DNA of 64,000 nt from Yoonia sp. (GCF_018402175.1 NZ_JAGYJK010000017.1:186001-250000), one strand, 5' to 3'; numbered from the stretch's first letter, positions 25,597 to 35,958 are shown. The notes: generated by a model from the letters alone, not told the origin. Translations and numbers: made by a program.

Positions 25597-26454
25597 ATGA
25601 CTTTACAGCGACTTGATCATCTATATGCGATGCTGATGCCAATAGATCTTTTGCGTGTCGTTGATATTGGCGCAAACCCAATGAATTCGATTGCGCCCTA
25701 TCGTGATCTTCTTGATCGGGGAATGTGCTGTTTGACAGGGTTTGAACCGCAGCAAGATACGCTGGTCACCCTGAATGCGCAAAAGGGACCCAATGAAACC
25801 TACATAGCCGCCGCTGTCGGTGATGGCACGTCGCATTGCCTGCACTTGTATCACGGCAGTGGCCTTGTGTCTTTGTTCAAGCTTCGCGCCAAGACCGTGG
25901 GCCATTTGCGTGGCTTGCGCCGCGCTGCACGCAACACCGGCACAATCGACATCAAGACACAGCGATTAGATGACCTGCCGCAGCTTGGGCGCATTGATTT
26001 CTTGAAAATCGATATTCAAGGCGCTGAATTGATGGTGTTTGAAAATGCGCTTCGGTCACTGGAAAGCGTGATCGCAATACAAACCGAGGTGAATTTTTAC
26101 CCCCTCTACGACGCCGCGCCAAGTTTTGGCGATATTGATGTGTTTTTGCGTCAACACGGCTTTGTGCCGCATAGCTATATGCATATCGAAAAACGCATCA
26201 TCCAATCCCGCTTTAGTGGCGAATTGACAAAGGAAGATGCCACGCAAATGCTGGATGGTGATATACTGTATCTGCGCGATTTATCGGGCATCGCTGATTG
26301 GCACAGCGATGACATCAAGCGCATGGCACTGTTGGCCGATGGCGTTTACAACTATGCCGATATTGTGTTGCGCTGCCTTGATGTTTTGCAATCGCGCGGT
26401 CTGTTGCAACAAGATCAGATTGATACCTATCTTGCGTTGCGGGACACGCTCTAA
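25597..26454 (+). CDS. FkbM family methyltransferase
   Basis: A 285-residue SAM-dependent methyltransferase of the FkbM family, which often methylates sugars or polysaccharides. Motif I is VVDIGANP, and the FkbM block FLKIDIQGAE lies near residue 130. GGGAG precedes the ATG at a suitable distance. Base composition is clearly more AT-rich than the neighbours, suggesting a different origin. It follows the glycosyltransferase by 28 bases, and its stop overlaps by three bases the stop of the convergent small lipoprotein gene of the sdh operon. Confidence 0.9.
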   Translation: MTLQRLDHLYAMLMPIDLLRVVDIGANPMNSIAPYRDLLDRGMCCLTGFEPQQDTLVTLNAQKGPNETYIAAAVGDGTSHCLHLYHGSGLVSLFKLRAKTVGHLRGLRRAARNTGTIDIKTQRLDDLPQLGRIDFLKIDIQGAELMVFENALRSLESVIAIQTEVNFYPLYDAAPSFGDIDVFLRQHGFVPHSYMHIEKRIIQSRFSGELTKEDATQMLDGDILYLRDLSGIADWHSDDIKRMALLADGVYNYADIVLRCLDVLQSRGLLQQDQIDTYLALRDTL

Positions 26455-26726
26455 CGTAACCGCACCGACCTAATCGGCAATTCGCCTGTCAGGCCAAACA
26501 CGCAGCTTTCGTAAACCTCGACCGGATCGCGCCCGCGGATCGCATCGGATGTGATCCCGATACTGCCGCTGGCAAAAGGCCCGCTGTTGCTGTTCGCCCC
26601 CAGCGTCAGACCAACCGTCGGCCCCTGTGCGGCGCGGGCGCGTTCTTCGCAGCGGTCGGCGGCGCTTTCCGGTGATACCGGACCGCAGGCCGCCAGCGCC
26701 AACAAAAGGCCCGCAGCCCAGCGCAT
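26451..26726 (-). CDS. Small putative lipoprotein after sdhA
   Basis: A 91-residue protein with a lipoprotein signal (RWAAGLLLALAACGP, lipobox LAAC) and a short periplasmic domain. I recognise it as the small gene usually found between sdhA and sdhB in Rhodobacteraceae; its function is unknown. It starts in a TGATG overlap with the sdhA stop and is translationally coupled. Its 3' end touches the inserted FkbM gene, so the last few residues (VRLR) may have been altered by the insertion. Confidence 0.75.
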   Translation of the reverse strand: MRWAAGLLLALAACGPVSPESAADRCEERARAAQGPTVGLTLGANSNSGPFASGSIGITSDAIRGRDPVEVYESCVFGLTGELPIRSVRLR

Positions 26727-28531
26727 CAGAAAGTGCGCACTTTCGGCTTGATCCGGTCTTCGGCAATCCCGCCTTCGGCCTCGGATGTCAGCGGCTTGGT
26801 GATGACCGGGCGATAGTCCAGCGTCGTTTTTGCGCCATCGACATAGGCCAGCGTATGAACCCGCCATTTCGCATCGTCGCGGTCGGGGTAATCCTCATGC
26901 GCATGCGCACCGCGGCTTTCCTTGCGCGCCTCCGCGCCCACGATGGTTGCCAATGCGTTGGGCATCAGGTTGTCCAGTTCCAGCGTTTCCATCAGATCGC
27001 TGTTCCAGACCAGGGACCGGTCGGTGACCTTCAAATCGTCCATCTTGCCCGCAATCGCGGTCATCTGGGCGACACCTTCGGCCAGCGTCTTGTCGGTGCG
27101 GAACACGGCGGCGTCTTCCTGCATCGCGCGCTGCATTTCCAGACGCAGCTCGGCCGTGCCGACATTGCCCTTGGCATGGCGCAACCGGTCGAACCGGCCA
27201 AAGCTGGCATCGACAGACGCCTTGTTCAGGGTCGGGTTGGCAGCCTTGCGGTCCACGACATGACCCGCGCGGATCGCGGCAGCGCGGCCAAAAACCACAA
27301 GGTCGATCAGGCTGTTCGACCCCAACCGGTTCGCCCCATGCACAGAGGCGCAACCCGCCTCGCCCACGGCCATCAGGCCGGGCACGATCGCGGTGGGGTT
27401 CGCGGCGGTCGGGTTCAGCACCTCGCCATGATAATTCGTCGGGATACCGCCCATATTGTAATGCACGGTCGGCAAAACGGGGATCGGTTCCTTGGTCACA
27501 TCGACGCCGGCAAAAATCTTGGCGCTTTCGGAAATACCGGGCAGACGTTCGGCCAAAGCCTCTTTCGGCAGGTGGTTCAGGTTGAGGTGGATGTGGTCGC
27601 CATTCGCGCCCACACCGCGGCCTTCGCGGATTTCCATCGTCATGCAGCGGCTGACGTAATCGCGTGGCGCCAGGTCTTTGTAGTTCGGGGCATAGCGTTC
27701 CATGAAACGCTCGCCTTCGGAATTGGTCAGATAGCCGCCTTCGCCGCGCGCGCCTTCGGTGATCAGGCAGCCGGCGCCGTAAATGCCGGTCGGGTGGAAC
27801 TGCACGAATTCCATATCCTGCAACGGCAACCCCTGCCGCGCGACCATGCCGCCACCGTCACCGGTACAGGTATGGGCGGATGTGGCGCTGAAATAGGCGC
27901 GGCCATAGCCGCCAGTGGCCAGCACAACCATTTTGGCGTTGAACACATGCATGGTGCCATCATCGAGCTTCCATGCGATCACACCCTGACAGACACCGTC
28001 ATCGGACATGATCAGGTCAAGCGCGAAATATTCGATATAGAACTCGGCCTTCTGTTTCAGCGACTGACCATAAAGCGTGTGCAGGATCGCATGGCCGGTG
28101 CGGTCGGCAGCGGCGCAGGTGCGCTGCACGGCGGGGCCTTCGCCGAACTGGGTGGTATGGCCGCCAAAGGGGCGCTGGTAAATCTTGCCTTCTTCGGTGC
28201 GCGAAAACGGCACGCCGTAATGTTCCAGCTCGTACACCGCCTTGGGCGCTTCGCGGGCCAGATATTCCATCGCATCGGTATCGCCCAGATAATCCGACCC
28301 TTTGACAGTATCGAACATATGCCATTGCCAGCTGTCAGGGCCCATATTGCCAAGGCTGGCAGCAATGCCGCCCTGCGCTGCAACGGTATGCGACCGGGTC
28401 GGGAACACCTTGGTGATGCAGGCGGTGCGCAGGCCCTGTTCGGCCAGCCCCAAGGTCGCGCGCAGGCCCGCGCCCCCGGCCCCTACGACGATGGCGTCAT
28501 AGGTATGTGTCTCGTAATCATAAGCGGCCAT
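26726..28531 (-). CDS. sdhA: Succinate dehydrogenase flavoprotein subunit
   Basis: The 601-residue catalytic subunit of complex II, oxidising succinate to fumarate with covalently bound FAD on the cytoplasmic face. Visible features are the dinucleotide fold [11 protein letters not shown], the FAD-attaching His in [11 protein letters not shown], and the active-site region with [21 protein letters not shown]. Length and motifs are normal. It follows sdhD by 18 bases and overlaps the small lipoprotein gene. A long open frame on the opposite strand here is only its shadow. Confidence 0.97.
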   Translation of the reverse strand: MAAYDYETHTYDAIVVGAGGAGLRATLGLAEQGLRTACITKVFPTRSHTVAAQGGIAASLGNMGPDSWQWHMFDTVKGSDYLGDTDAMEYLAREAPKAVYELEHYGVPFSRTEEGKIYQRPFGGHTTQFGEGPAVQRTCAAADRTGHAILHTLYGQSLKQKAEFYIEYFALDLIMSDDGVCQGVIAWKLDDGTMHVFNAKMVVLATGGYGRAYFSATSAHTCTGDGGGMVARQGLPLQDMEFVQFHPTGIYGAGCLITEGARGEGGYLTNSEGERFMERYAPNYKDLAPRDYVSRCMTMEIREGRGVGANGDHIHLNLNHLPKEALAERLPGISESAKIFAGVDVTKEPIPVLPTVHYNMGGIPTNYHGEVLNPTAANPTAIVPGLMAVGEAGCASVHGANRLGSNSLIDLVVFGRAAAIRAGHVVDRKAANPTLNKASVDASFGRFDRLRHAKGNVGTAELRLEMQRAMQEDAAVFRTDKTLAEGVAQMTAIAGKMDDLKVTDRSLVWNSDLMETLELDNLMPNALATIVGAEARKESRGAHAHEDYPDRDDAKWRVHTLAYVDGAKTTLDYRPVITKPLTSEAEGGIAEDRIKPKVRTF

Positions 28532-28549
28532 GTGGTCGTGCTCCGAAAA

Positions 28550-28921
28550 TTACAATGCGATGCGGATGATCGCGAAAACCGCAAACCCCGCCGCGGCATA
28601 AGAAAGGCAGATCATGAAAATGATCGCCGCCTTGCGTGCGAAACCATGAACATAATCCTCGATCACGGTTTGGACACCCAGACGAAAATGGAAAAAGCCC
28701 ACCAGCAGGGTCAGAATGGCCACCACCGCCGGAAACGGGCGCTGGTAATAGGCGATGACGTCGGCATAAGACGCGCCAAGGATCATCCCGAAGGTGAAAA
28801 CAAACAACGGAACCAGCACCAAAAGGGCGACGGACGTCACCATCATCTGCCAATGGTGATGCGTGCCCGACTTGGCCGACCCCATGCCCACCGCGCGTTT
28901 GCGATCTGTCAAAAATGCCAT
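28550..28921 (-). CDS. sdhD: Succinate dehydrogenase membrane anchor subunit
   Basis: A 123-residue subunit with three hydrophobic helices that, with SdhC, holds haem b and the quinone site of complex II. The opening KRAVGMGSAKSGTHHHWQMM and the segment FFHFRLGVQTVIEDYVHG are typical of alphaproteobacterial SdhD; His and Asp/Tyr in the latter fit haem and quinone contacts. It lies between sdhC and sdhA on the minus strand. Confidence 0.92.
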   Translation of the reverse strand: MAFLTDRKRAVGMGSAKSGTHHHWQMMVTSVALLVLVPLFVFTFGMILGASYADVIAYYQRPFPAVVAILTLLVGFFHFRLGVQTVIEDYVHGFARKAAIIFMICLSYAAAGFAVFAIIRIAL

Positions 28922-28933
28922 AGCGGTTGATCC

Positions 28934-29318
28934 TTACAATATAATCACGGTCACGACCGTCAGCACGACCGACAGGGCGACCATGGCCTGACCTGCCCGT
29001 TCGGAACTGGCCACATCCAGCATCCGGCCACTAGTCCCAGACCAGATGCCGCAGCCCACCCAGGCTGTGGTACCACAAGGCCCAGATCGACCCCAGCATC
29101 ACCAATTTGCCAAACCAGCTGGTCAACACACCGTCCGCCAGCGCAAACGCCGCAGGTCCGGTCGCGGCGGCCACGAACCACCACACGATCAGCAAACCCG
29201 CGACAAGCAGGGCATTGCCCGTGATCCGCACCAGAATCGAGGTGATCGAGGTCCATTGTGGGCGGTAGATCGTCAGATGCGGTGAAAGCGGGCGATTGCC
29301 CCGGTTCACATCGGCCAT
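28934..29318 (-). pseudogene. sdhC: Succinate dehydrogenase cytochrome b556 subunit (frameshifted)
   Basis: SdhC, the first gene of the sdh operon. The start MADVNRGNRPLSPHL with AAGGGA upstream and the segment WYHSLGGLRHLVWD are typical. One extra base at about 29033 makes a TAG directly after LVWD, cutting the protein at 95 residues. Skipping that base continues as SGRMLDVASSERAG and a complete third helix, stopping at 28934 for about 127 residues. An sdhC loss would cripple aerobic respiration, and the rest of the operon is intact, so a sequence error is the likeliest cause. Confidence 0.88.
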
Positions 29319-29455
29319 GGTCGTTCCCTTCAGTGGCGGGCACTGTCCGGCACGACAGCGCATTGGCTTCCTACTTGCACCATTCCAGTGCCAGAGTCAC
29401 GCGCAGCACAAGGGGTTTTTGCAGGCCATTTGCCGCGGTTCAGCACTTTTTTCAA

Positions 29456-29490
29456 TTTGTGATCACGAATTTTTCGCGTGTGATCACACT
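29456..29490 (-). promoter_or_regulatory. Tandem GTGATCAC operators upstream of sdhC
   Basis: Two copies of the palindrome GTGATCAC (29459-29466 and 29480-29487) have centres exactly 21 bp apart, two helical turns. The second extends to GTGTGATCACAC. They lie about 140-170 bases before the sdhC start. The same pair with the same 21-bp spacing occurs before sucC, and one copy lies before the GntR regulator gene, making that regulator the likely binder. Confidence 0.6.
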
Positions 29491-29496
29491 TTTACC

Positions 29497-29530
29497 ATCT
29501 TCAGAGCCCAAATATCCCCGCCGGAGGCTT
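29497..29530 (-). repeat. Dispersed ~40-bp repeat, copy C
   Basis: Copy with one change (TTCAGAG for TTCCGAG) lying about 20 bases beyond the mch stop and directly before the sdh operator pair. Orientation relative to mch is the same as for the other copies. It separates the mch operon end from the sdh regulatory region. Confidence 0.78.
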
Positions 29531-29548
29531 GGCATCGCGCCAGCGATG

Positions 29549-30574
29549 TCAAACCGGCAAAAGCGCCCAGTAATCAAGGTCCAGCAGCACATGCGCGTCA
29601 TATTTGCCATCCGCCCCGCGCAACACGCCCGCCGCCCCTGTGGTTGCCACCAGCCGCAGCCGGATCGCGCCCACGCCGGGGGCGGCTGTTTCGGCCACAT
29701 CCAGCACTTCGGACCAAGCCCGCAGCGTATCGCCCGCAAAACAGGGGTTCGCATGCGCGCCGCCGTTCAGCGCCACGATCATCTGCGCATTGGCCAACCC
29801 GTTGAACGACAAGGCCCGCGCCAGCGACATCACATGCCCGCCATAAATCAGCCTTTTGCCATCCGCGCGGTTGGTCGCGTCAAAATGCACCTTGGCGGTG
29901 TTCTGCCACAGGCGGGTGGCCAGCATATGCTCGGCCTCTTCGATCGTGACCCCGTCAACATGGTCGATCACCTCGCCTACGGCATAATCGGCCAAACGGT
30001 GCGGCTCTCCGGCCAATGTGAAATCGTAGCGGGTGAAATCCAGCCCCGCAGGGATCACCAGATCGGAGGCAGCGACAAAAGGCGCGAGTTCCGGCACCAC
30101 CGCCCGTGGCGCGGGTCCCGACCCGCGCTTGCGCACCATGACCCAGCGCACATAGCTCAGCACATCCGCGCCAAGCTGGTTGCGCCCCGTGGTGCGGACC
30201 CAGACCACCCCTGATGTGCCGTTCGAGTTTTCCTTGATCCCGATCACTTCGGATGTCGCGGTGACCGTATCACCAGGCCATAGCGGGGCGATCCAGCGGC
30301 CTTCGGCATAGCCCAGATTGGCGACAGCATTCAGCGATACATCGGGCACGGTCTTGCCGAATACGGTGTGGAACGTCACCAGATCATCCAGCGGGCTGAA
30401 CGGCAGACCACAGGATTGCGCGAACAGATCGGATGAATGCAGCGCATGCCGCGCGGGATAGAGCGCATGATAAAGCGCGCGTTCCCCGCCCGAAATCGTG
30501 CGCGGCACCGCATGGGTGATCAGGTCACCAACGGCGTAATCCTCGAAAAACCGGCCCGCGTTGGTCTTGGTCAT
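29549..30574 (-). CDS. mch: Mesaconyl-CoA hydratase (MaoC family)
   Basis: A 341-residue double hot-dog hydratase of the ethylmalonyl-CoA pathway, converting mesaconyl-C1-CoA to (2R,3S)-beta-methylmalyl-CoA. The N-terminal region GRFFEDYAVGDLITH and the MaoC-type segment WPGDTVTATSEVIGIKE fit the family, and the length fits the fused form. Its start overlaps the stop of the DUF1737 gene (ATGA), so it is the last gene of an mcl2-nnrU-DUF1737-mch operon, an arrangement also known beside sdh in Rhodobacter sphaeroides. Confidence 0.93.
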   Translation of the reverse strand: MTKTNAGRFFEDYAVGDLITHAVPRTISGGERALYHALYPARHALHSSDLFAQSCGLPFSPLDDLVTFHTVFGKTVPDVSLNAVANLGYAEGRWIAPLWPGDTVTATSEVIGIKENSNGTSGVVWVRTTGRNQLGADVLSYVRWVMVRKRGSGPAPRAVVPELAPFVAASDLVIPAGLDFTRYDFTLAGEPHRLADYAVGEVIDHVDGVTIEEAEHMLATRLWQNTAKVHFDATNRADGKRLIYGGHVMSLARALSFNGLANAQMIVALNGGAHANPCFAGDTLRAWSEVLDVAETAAPGVGAIRLRLVATTGAAGVLRGADGKYDAHVLLDLDYWALLPV

Positions 30575-30774
30575 TGCTGGCCCAGTTTCATATCGGGCGC
30601 ATAAGGCGTGTCGATCTCTTTCGTGACGGCCTGTCCGCAGCGCATCACGCCATTGGCCTGATCGAACGCATAGGTCGGGCTGCCATAAAGCTCCCAGCCC
30701 TTGGACAGGGCCTCGGACACTTTGTGGCAGAATGCGGATGTGTCGTCTTCGGTCAGCAAACGATAGATTTTCAT
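30571..30774 (-). CDS. DUF1737 domain protein
   Basis: A 67-residue protein starting MKIYRLLTEDDTSAFCHKV and containing KGWELYGSPTY, the core of DUF1737 (PF08410). Function is unknown; similar small domains bind near metabolic genes in Rhodobacteraceae. It is translationally coupled to mch through a four-base overlap and starts four bases after the end of the NnrU-like gene. The start at 30774 is chosen by homology; the longer frame adds residues from the upstream gene. Confidence 0.85.
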   Translation of the reverse strand: MKIYRLLTEDDTSAFCHKVSEALSKGWELYGSPTYAFDQANGVMRCGQAVTKEIDTPYAPDMKLGQQ

Positions 30775-30778
30775 CGGA

Positions 30779-31324
30779 TTATCCAAACGGGTTATAGCCA
30801 AGCCATATATGGATCGCCGCAGTGATCGCATAAACGGCCACTGCCGCCACGATGGCGGTAATTTCCTTTTTCACCGGCACCACGGGTGGCGGCGTCCAGT
30901 CGCGGTTGGCGCGGTTGATCAAGATCACCTCGCCCACGGCCCAGGCCAGCAAACCGCCGAACAGCACGAACGACGGCACATCGCCATTCACCAGAATATG
31001 CGCCAAGGCCCAGACCTTGACGGCCGTCAGCTGTGGATGCCGGATCGTCCGCGTGATCCGCGTTTTCGCCCCGCTTGCCGCATAAAGATAGAACGCGAAC
31101 AGCATCAGTAGGTTATTGATGCCCGTCATGGCAGCGGTCCGGCCCCAATAGACCGCACCATCAGCCATCTTATAACCGATCACCATCAAGACGATGCCCA
31201 GCACCGCGCCCAAAGCGACGACCATCTTGCCCTTGTCGCCCATGCCCGCGCGGCTGGCGGGGGCAAGCCGTTTCCAGAAATGGACGCCCGCCCACAGGGC
31301 CAGGCCCAGAATCAATAATGTCAT
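30779..31324 (-). CDS. NnrU family membrane protein
   Basis: A 181-residue integral membrane protein with about five hydrophobic helices. The segment RHPQLTAVKVWALAHILVNGD is the NnrU/isoprenylcysteine methyltransferase-like signature. NnrU was named for a link to nitrite/nitric oxide metabolism, but its biochemical role is unclear, and here it lies inside an ethylmalonyl-CoA pathway operon. The start overlaps the stop of mcl2 in an ATGA arrangement. Confidence 0.88.
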   Translation of the reverse strand: MTLLILGLALWAGVHFWKRLAPASRAGMGDKGKMVVALGAVLGIVLMVIGYKMADGAVYWGRTAAMTGINNLLMLFAFYLYAASGAKTRITRTIRHPQLTAVKVWALAHILVNGDVPSFVLFGGLLAWAVGEVILINRANRDWTPPPVVPVKKEITAIVAAVAVYAITAAIHIWLGYNPFG

Positions 31325-32163
31325 GCGCTCTCCAATGCGGCGATGGCCTCTGCTTTGGCCAAAGTCGCCTTTGCGGTGACGATATGCAAGTTCTCGACGA
31401 TCTTGCCATCGACGACGGCAACACCCTGTCCTTGTGCGGCGGCCTCGGCAAAGGCCGCGATCTGGCGATGCGCCAGCGCGATTTCATCCGTCGTCGGGCC
31501 AAAGGCGGCATTGGCGATGGCAATCTGCGCGGGATGGATCAGCGTCTTGCCGTCAAAACCCAGATCCCGCCCTTCGGCACATTCAGCACGCAACCCGTCA
31601 TCATCCTGAAAGGCGTTATAGACACCGTCCAGCGCCACAATCCCCGCCGCCTTGGCCGCCAGCAGGCACATCTGCAAGGCCATCATCAAGGCAGGCCGCC
31701 CGCGCGACCCCATATCCTTGGCCAGATCATTGGTCCCCATCACAAACCCCGCCATGCGCGGATGGGCAGCGATTTGGGCCGCGTTCAGCACAGATTGCGG
31801 CGTTTCCATCATCGCCCAGATCGGCAGGTCGGGGACAAGTGCAGCCAGCGCATCGACATCCGCGGTGCTGTTCACCTTGGGCAACAGGATCGCGTCGCAG
31901 TCCATCGCGGCGACAGCGGCAGCATCGGCACGGCCCCATTGGGTATCCAACCCGTTGATCCGCACGATCCGCTGGCGCGGGCCATAGCCGCCACCGGCCA
32001 ATGCGGCGAACAAGGTATCGCGCGCGGCGATCTTGGCATCGGGGGCGACAGCATCTTCCAGATCGAACAGGATCACGTCAACCGGCAGTCCGCGCGCCTT
32101 TTCCAAGGCGCGATCCTTTGATCCCGGAATATAAAGCGCGGACCGTGTTGGGCGGGTGTGCAT
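31321..32163 (-). CDS. mcl2: (3S)-malyl-CoA thioesterase (HpcH/HpaI-like)
   Basis: A 280-residue member of the citrate lyase beta / malyl-CoA lyase family. Motifs are RSALYIPGSKDRALEKA, ILFDLEDAVAPDAK (metal-binding Glu and Asp), MMETPQSVLNA and GTNDLAKD. At 280 residues and next to mch, it matches Mcl2, which hydrolyses (3S)-malyl-CoA to malate at the end of the ethylmalonyl-CoA pathway, rather than the longer Mcl1 lyase. GGAGG precedes the ATG, and the palindrome TTGCGCAA lies 22 bases upstream. It heads the four-gene operon ending in mch. Confidence 0.9.
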   Translation of the reverse strand: MHTRPTRSALYIPGSKDRALEKARGLPVDVILFDLEDAVAPDAKIAARDTLFAALAGGGYGPRQRIVRINGLDTQWGRADAAAVAAMDCDAILLPKVNSTADVDALAALVPDLPIWAMMETPQSVLNAAQIAAHPRMAGFVMGTNDLAKDMGSRGRPALMMALQMCLLAAKAAGIVALDGVYNAFQDDDGLRAECAEGRDLGFDGKTLIHPAQIAIANAAFGPTTDEIALAHRQIAAFAEAAAQGQGVAVVDGKIVENLHIVTAKATLAKAEAIAALESA

Positions 32164-32184
32164 CGAATCCTCCTCGCAAGATTA

Positions 32185-32192
32185 TTGCGCAA
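32185..32192. promoter_or_regulatory. TTGCGCAA palindrome upstream of mcl2
   Basis: An 8-bp palindrome 22 bases before the mcl2 start codon, embedded in GCAAGATTATTGCGCAAA. The same motif is found upstream of ecm and sucC, and a near copy upstream of ccr. It may be the binding site of an acetyl-CoA assimilation regulator. Confidence 0.35.
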
Positions 32193-32334
32193 ACATGGCC
32201 AGAGTCGTGCCAATGATTCAACCCCGTTCTTGCCGCGGCGCAGCAATAGCTGGTGACGGGATGTTAACCTCTTTGCCCTATCCCCAGTGTCAGACCTGCA
32301 AGGACAGGTCATCCGGCAGAAGGCGGACAATATC

Positions 32335-32637
32335 GTGCGGTATTTGTATTATTTGTGTTTTGGTTGCATTGCGGCGTTTTTCGGGGCGACGCAGGCGCAG
32401 GCTTTGGCCTGCGCCGACACTGCCGTCGTCGCGCAACGGCTGGCGCAGGTTTACGGCGAACGGCGGCAGTTCGTGGCAACCGGCCCCGACGGTGCTGTGA
32501 CCGCGGTATATGCCGCCACCGACACAGGCAGCTGGACCATCACGATCACCCGACCAGACGGGCAGGCCTGTCTTGTCGCCTCTGGTGCGGCCTTTGACTG
32601 GCAAGATGTACTTTCCCGGCTTGGGCGCAACGCCTGA
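32335..32637 (+). CDS. Small secreted protein of unknown function
   Basis: A 100-residue protein starting from GTG at 32335 with a hydrophobic signal peptide (YLYYLCFGCIAAFFGA, cleavage near AQA-LA) and a short domain with two Cys (CADTAVVAQRL and QACLVASG), probably disulphide bonded in the periplasm. I do not recognise a family. A longer start at GTG 32287 is possible; the shorter is chosen because it places the signal peptide at the N-terminus. Its TGA abuts the convergent TauE-like stop. Confidence 0.6.
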   Translation: MRYLYYLCFGCIAAFFGATQAQALACADTAVVAQRLAQVYGERRQFVATGPDGAVTAVYAATDTGSWTITITRPDGQACLVASGAAFDWQDVLSRLGRNA

Positions 32638-33393
32638 TCAGGCCAGCGCGACCCAGATCAATCGCAGGCCCGTGGCCACCAGCAACACATAGGTCAAGGC
32701 AAAGAACGCCCGTTCCGGTACCAGCCGGTGCGCCCTGACCCCGATCCACGCACCGATCAGCGCGAATGGCGCCAGCACGGCGCTGGCCTTCAACGTCTCG
32801 AGCGAAAATATCCCCAGATAGGCGTAGGGGACGACTTTCATCCAGTTGATCGCCCAGAATGACAGCACTGTCGTCGCCTGAAACGCAGTCTTGCCCAGCC
32901 CTTGCGACAACAAAAAGATCGCCGTGGGCGGGCCACCTGCATGGCTGATGAAACTGGTGAACCCGCCGACCAGCCCCGCCACCCACGCAAAGTTTCGCGA
33001 AAACGGCATCTGGCGCACCATCAGCCATCCAAGCGCGCGGGCAAGTTGAAACGCGGCGAAAGCTAGACAAATCGCCCCGATCAGCAGGCGGAATACATCC
33101 GCATCGACCAGCGCATAAAGCATTGCACCAATGATACAGCCGGGCACAGCCCCCTGCATGATCCCCTTGGCGGACGGCCAGTGCCATTGCCCCCAATAGG
33201 GGCGCAAAGTCGCTGCATCGACCAGCATGAACAAGGGCAGGATGATCCCCAGCGCCAGCCCCGGTGGGACCACCAGCGCCAGAATCGCCCCTGCGACAAA
33301 GGCCGCGCCTGAGCCGAAACCACCCTTGGCGATGCCACCAAAAATGATCGCGGGGATACCGACCGCAAAGAAAACCCAATCGAATGCGATCAC
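32638..33393 (-). CDS. TauE/SafE family membrane protein (second)
   Basis: A 251-residue membrane protein of the same broad exporter family as the gene at 12459 but clearly diverged. Features are FGGIAKGGFGSGAAFVAGAI and FTSFISHAGGPPTAIFLLS, the latter typical of the short TauE/SafE form, with about eight helices. It lies alone between a small secreted protein and mdh, on the strand opposite to mdh. Substrate is unknown. Confidence 0.88.
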   Translation of the reverse strand: MIAFDWVFFAVGIPAIIFGGIAKGGFGSGAAFVAGAILALVVPPGLALGIILPLFMLVDAATLRPYWGQWHWPSAKGIMQGAVPGCIIGAMLYALVDADVFRLLIGAICLAFAAFQLARALGWLMVRQMPFSRNFAWVAGLVGGFTSFISHAGGPPTAIFLLSQGLGKTAFQATTVLSFWAINWMKVVPYAYLGIFSLETLKASAVLAPFALIGAWIGVRAHRLVPERAFFALTYVLLVATGLRLIWVALA

Positions 33394-33430
33394 GCGCCTG
33401 CCCCAAATGCCTTTTGTTTGGACTGATTAG

Positions 33431-34513
<1,083 letters not shown>

Positions 34514-34534
34514 GCCAGGCGGGGCTGATGACAG

Positions 34535-34560
34535 GGGGTCGCCATTGGCGGCCCCTTTTT
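34535..34560 (+). terminator. Rho-independent terminator after mdh
   Basis: GGGGTCGCC (34535-34543) pairs with GGCGGCCCC (34547-34555) with one G-T wobble across a three-base loop and is followed by five T. It is 22 bases beyond the mdh stop, a classic intrinsic terminator that separates mdh from sucC. Confidence 0.9.
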
Positions 34561-34594
34561 GTTACGCTGGCGAAAGGCCGCGAATCTTTCCAAA

Positions 34595-34602
34595 TTGCGC
34601 AA
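34595..34602. promoter_or_regulatory. TTGCGCAA palindrome upstream of sucC
   Basis: Fourth intergenic occurrence of this motif class, 160 bases before the sucC start and 32 bases before the GTGATCAC pair. Its surroundings (AAATTGCGCAAAATC) are similar to the ecm copy (AAATTGCGCAAGATG). Confidence 0.3.
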
Positions 34603-34630
34603 AATCATCAGGAATGGCGGGGGCATGAAT

Positions 34631-34665
34631 TTTGTGATCACACTTTTCAATCAAGTGATCACAAA
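34631..34665 (+). promoter_or_regulatory. Tandem GTGATCAC operators upstream of sucC
   Basis: GTGATCAC at 34634-34641 and 34655-34662, centres 21 bp apart, exactly as before sdhC. The first site shares GTGATCACACTTTT with the second sdh site. They lie 100-128 bases before the sucC start codon in an AT-rich segment that probably holds the suc operon promoter. Confidence 0.6.
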
Positions 34666-34761
34666 TGTCGGATTATCCGTGTCCCACGCGCTTTTCAGTT
34701 AGAAAAGAACGATTTGTTGTGATTTAGGCTGTACCAACTGAAGTCAAATTGGACATGCCTT

Positions 34762-35955
34762 ATGAATATCCACGAATATCAGGCCAAAGCCTTGCTGCGC
34801 AGCTACGGCGCGCCCGTTTCCGACGGTCGCCCTGTCACCCGCGCCGAAGATGCAAAAACCGCCGCTGGTGAATTGGACGGCCCGTTGTGGGTGGTCAAGG
34901 CCCAGATCCACGCCGGTGGCCGTGGCAAAGGCAAGTTCAAGGAATCCGACGCCGGTGACAAAGGCGGCGTGCGCCTGTGCCGGTCCGTCGAAGAAGCCGC
35001 CGCAGAGGCGAAAAAGATGCTGGGCCGCACTTTGGTCACGCATCAGACCGGCCCCGCAGGCAAGCAGGTCAACCGCATCTATATCGAGGATGGTTCCGGC
35101 ATCGAAACAGAGATGTATCTGGCCCTGCTGGTGGATCGCCAGACCAGCCGGATCAGTTTTGTCGTCTCCACCGAAGGCGGCATGGACATCGAAGAAGTCG
35201 CCGCCGCGACCCCCGAAAAGATCCTGTCGTTCAGCGTTGATCCCGCCACGGGATATCAGGCGTTCCACGGCCGCCGCGTGGCGTTCACGCTGGGCCTGAC
35301 CGGCAACCAGATCAAGCAGTGTGTCACGCTGATGGGTCAGCTTTACAAAGCCTTCACCGAAAAAGACATGGAGATGCTGGAAATCAACCCGCTGATCGTG
35401 ACCGACAAGGGCGATCTGAAGGTGCTGGATGCCAAGGTGTCGTTCGACGGCAACGCGATGTACCGCCACGGCGATATCGCGTCATTGCGCGACGAAACCG
35501 AAGAAGACCCCAAGGAACTCGCCGCCTCCAAATACGACCTGAACTATATCGCGCTGGATGGTGAAATCGGCTGCATGGTGAACGGTGCCGGTCTGGCCAT
35601 GGCGACGATGGACATCATCAAGCTTTACGGGGCCGAACCTGCCAACTTCCTCGACGTGGGCGGTGGTGCGACCAAGGAAAAGGTGACCGAGGCGTTCAAG
35701 ATCATCACCTCTGACCCCAATGTCAAAGGCATCCTGGTCAACATCTTTGGTGGCATCATGCGCTGTGACGTCATTGCCGAAGGTGTCATCGCCGCGGTGA
35801 AAGAAGTCGGGCTGAAAGTGCCGCTGGTCGTCCGGCTTGAAGGCACCAACGTCGAGAAGGGCAAGGAAATCATCCGCAATTCCGGCCTTGACGTGATTGC
35901 CGCCGACGACCTGAAAGACGGCGCGCAGAAGATCGTGAAAGCCGTCAAAGGTTAA
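34762..35955 (+). CDS. sucC: Succinate--CoA ligase beta subunit
   Basis: The 397-residue ADP-forming beta subunit, with an ATP-grasp domain starting [19 protein letters not shown], the region [16 protein letters not shown], and the C-terminal [13 protein letters not shown], all typical. With SucD it makes ATP from succinyl-CoA in the TCA cycle. It is the first gene of sucC-sucD-sucA-sucB, with MAPEG and lpdA downstream, and follows paired operators. The start codon has only a weak ribosome-binding site but the position matches the family. Confidence 0.97.
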   Translation: MNIHEYQAKALLRSYGAPVSDGRPVTRAEDAKTAAGELDGPLWVVKAQIHAGGRGKGKFKESDAGDKGGVRLCRSVEEAAAEAKKMLGRTLVTHQTGPAGKQVNRIYIEDGSGIETEMYLALLVDRQTSRISFVVSTEGGMDIEEVAAATPEKILSFSVDPATGYQAFHGRRVAFTLGLTGNQIKQCVTLMGQLYKAFTEKDMEMLEINPLIVTDKGDLKVLDAKVSFDGNAMYRHGDIASLRDETEEDPKELAASKYDLNYIALDGEIGCMVNGAGLAMATMDIIKLYGAEPANFLDVGGGATKEKVTEAFKIITSDPNVKGILVNIFGGIMRCDVIAEGVIAAVKEVGLKVPLVVRLEGTNVEKGKEIIRNSGLDVIAADDLKDGAQKIVKAVKG

Positions 35956-35958
35956 CCC

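Noticed and set aside
24307..26454. Search for insertion-sequence or integrase remains around the glycosyltransferase-FkbM insert
   Set aside because: I find no transposase fragment, terminal inverted repeat or target duplication, so no mobile element is called despite the likely insertion.
26627..28930. 767-residue open frame on the plus strand opposite sdhA and sdhD
   Set aside because: It is the antisense shadow of sdhA/sdhD, whose family motifs are unmistakable. The product is rich in His, Arg and Gln with no domain, as expected from reverse-complement GC-rich codons.
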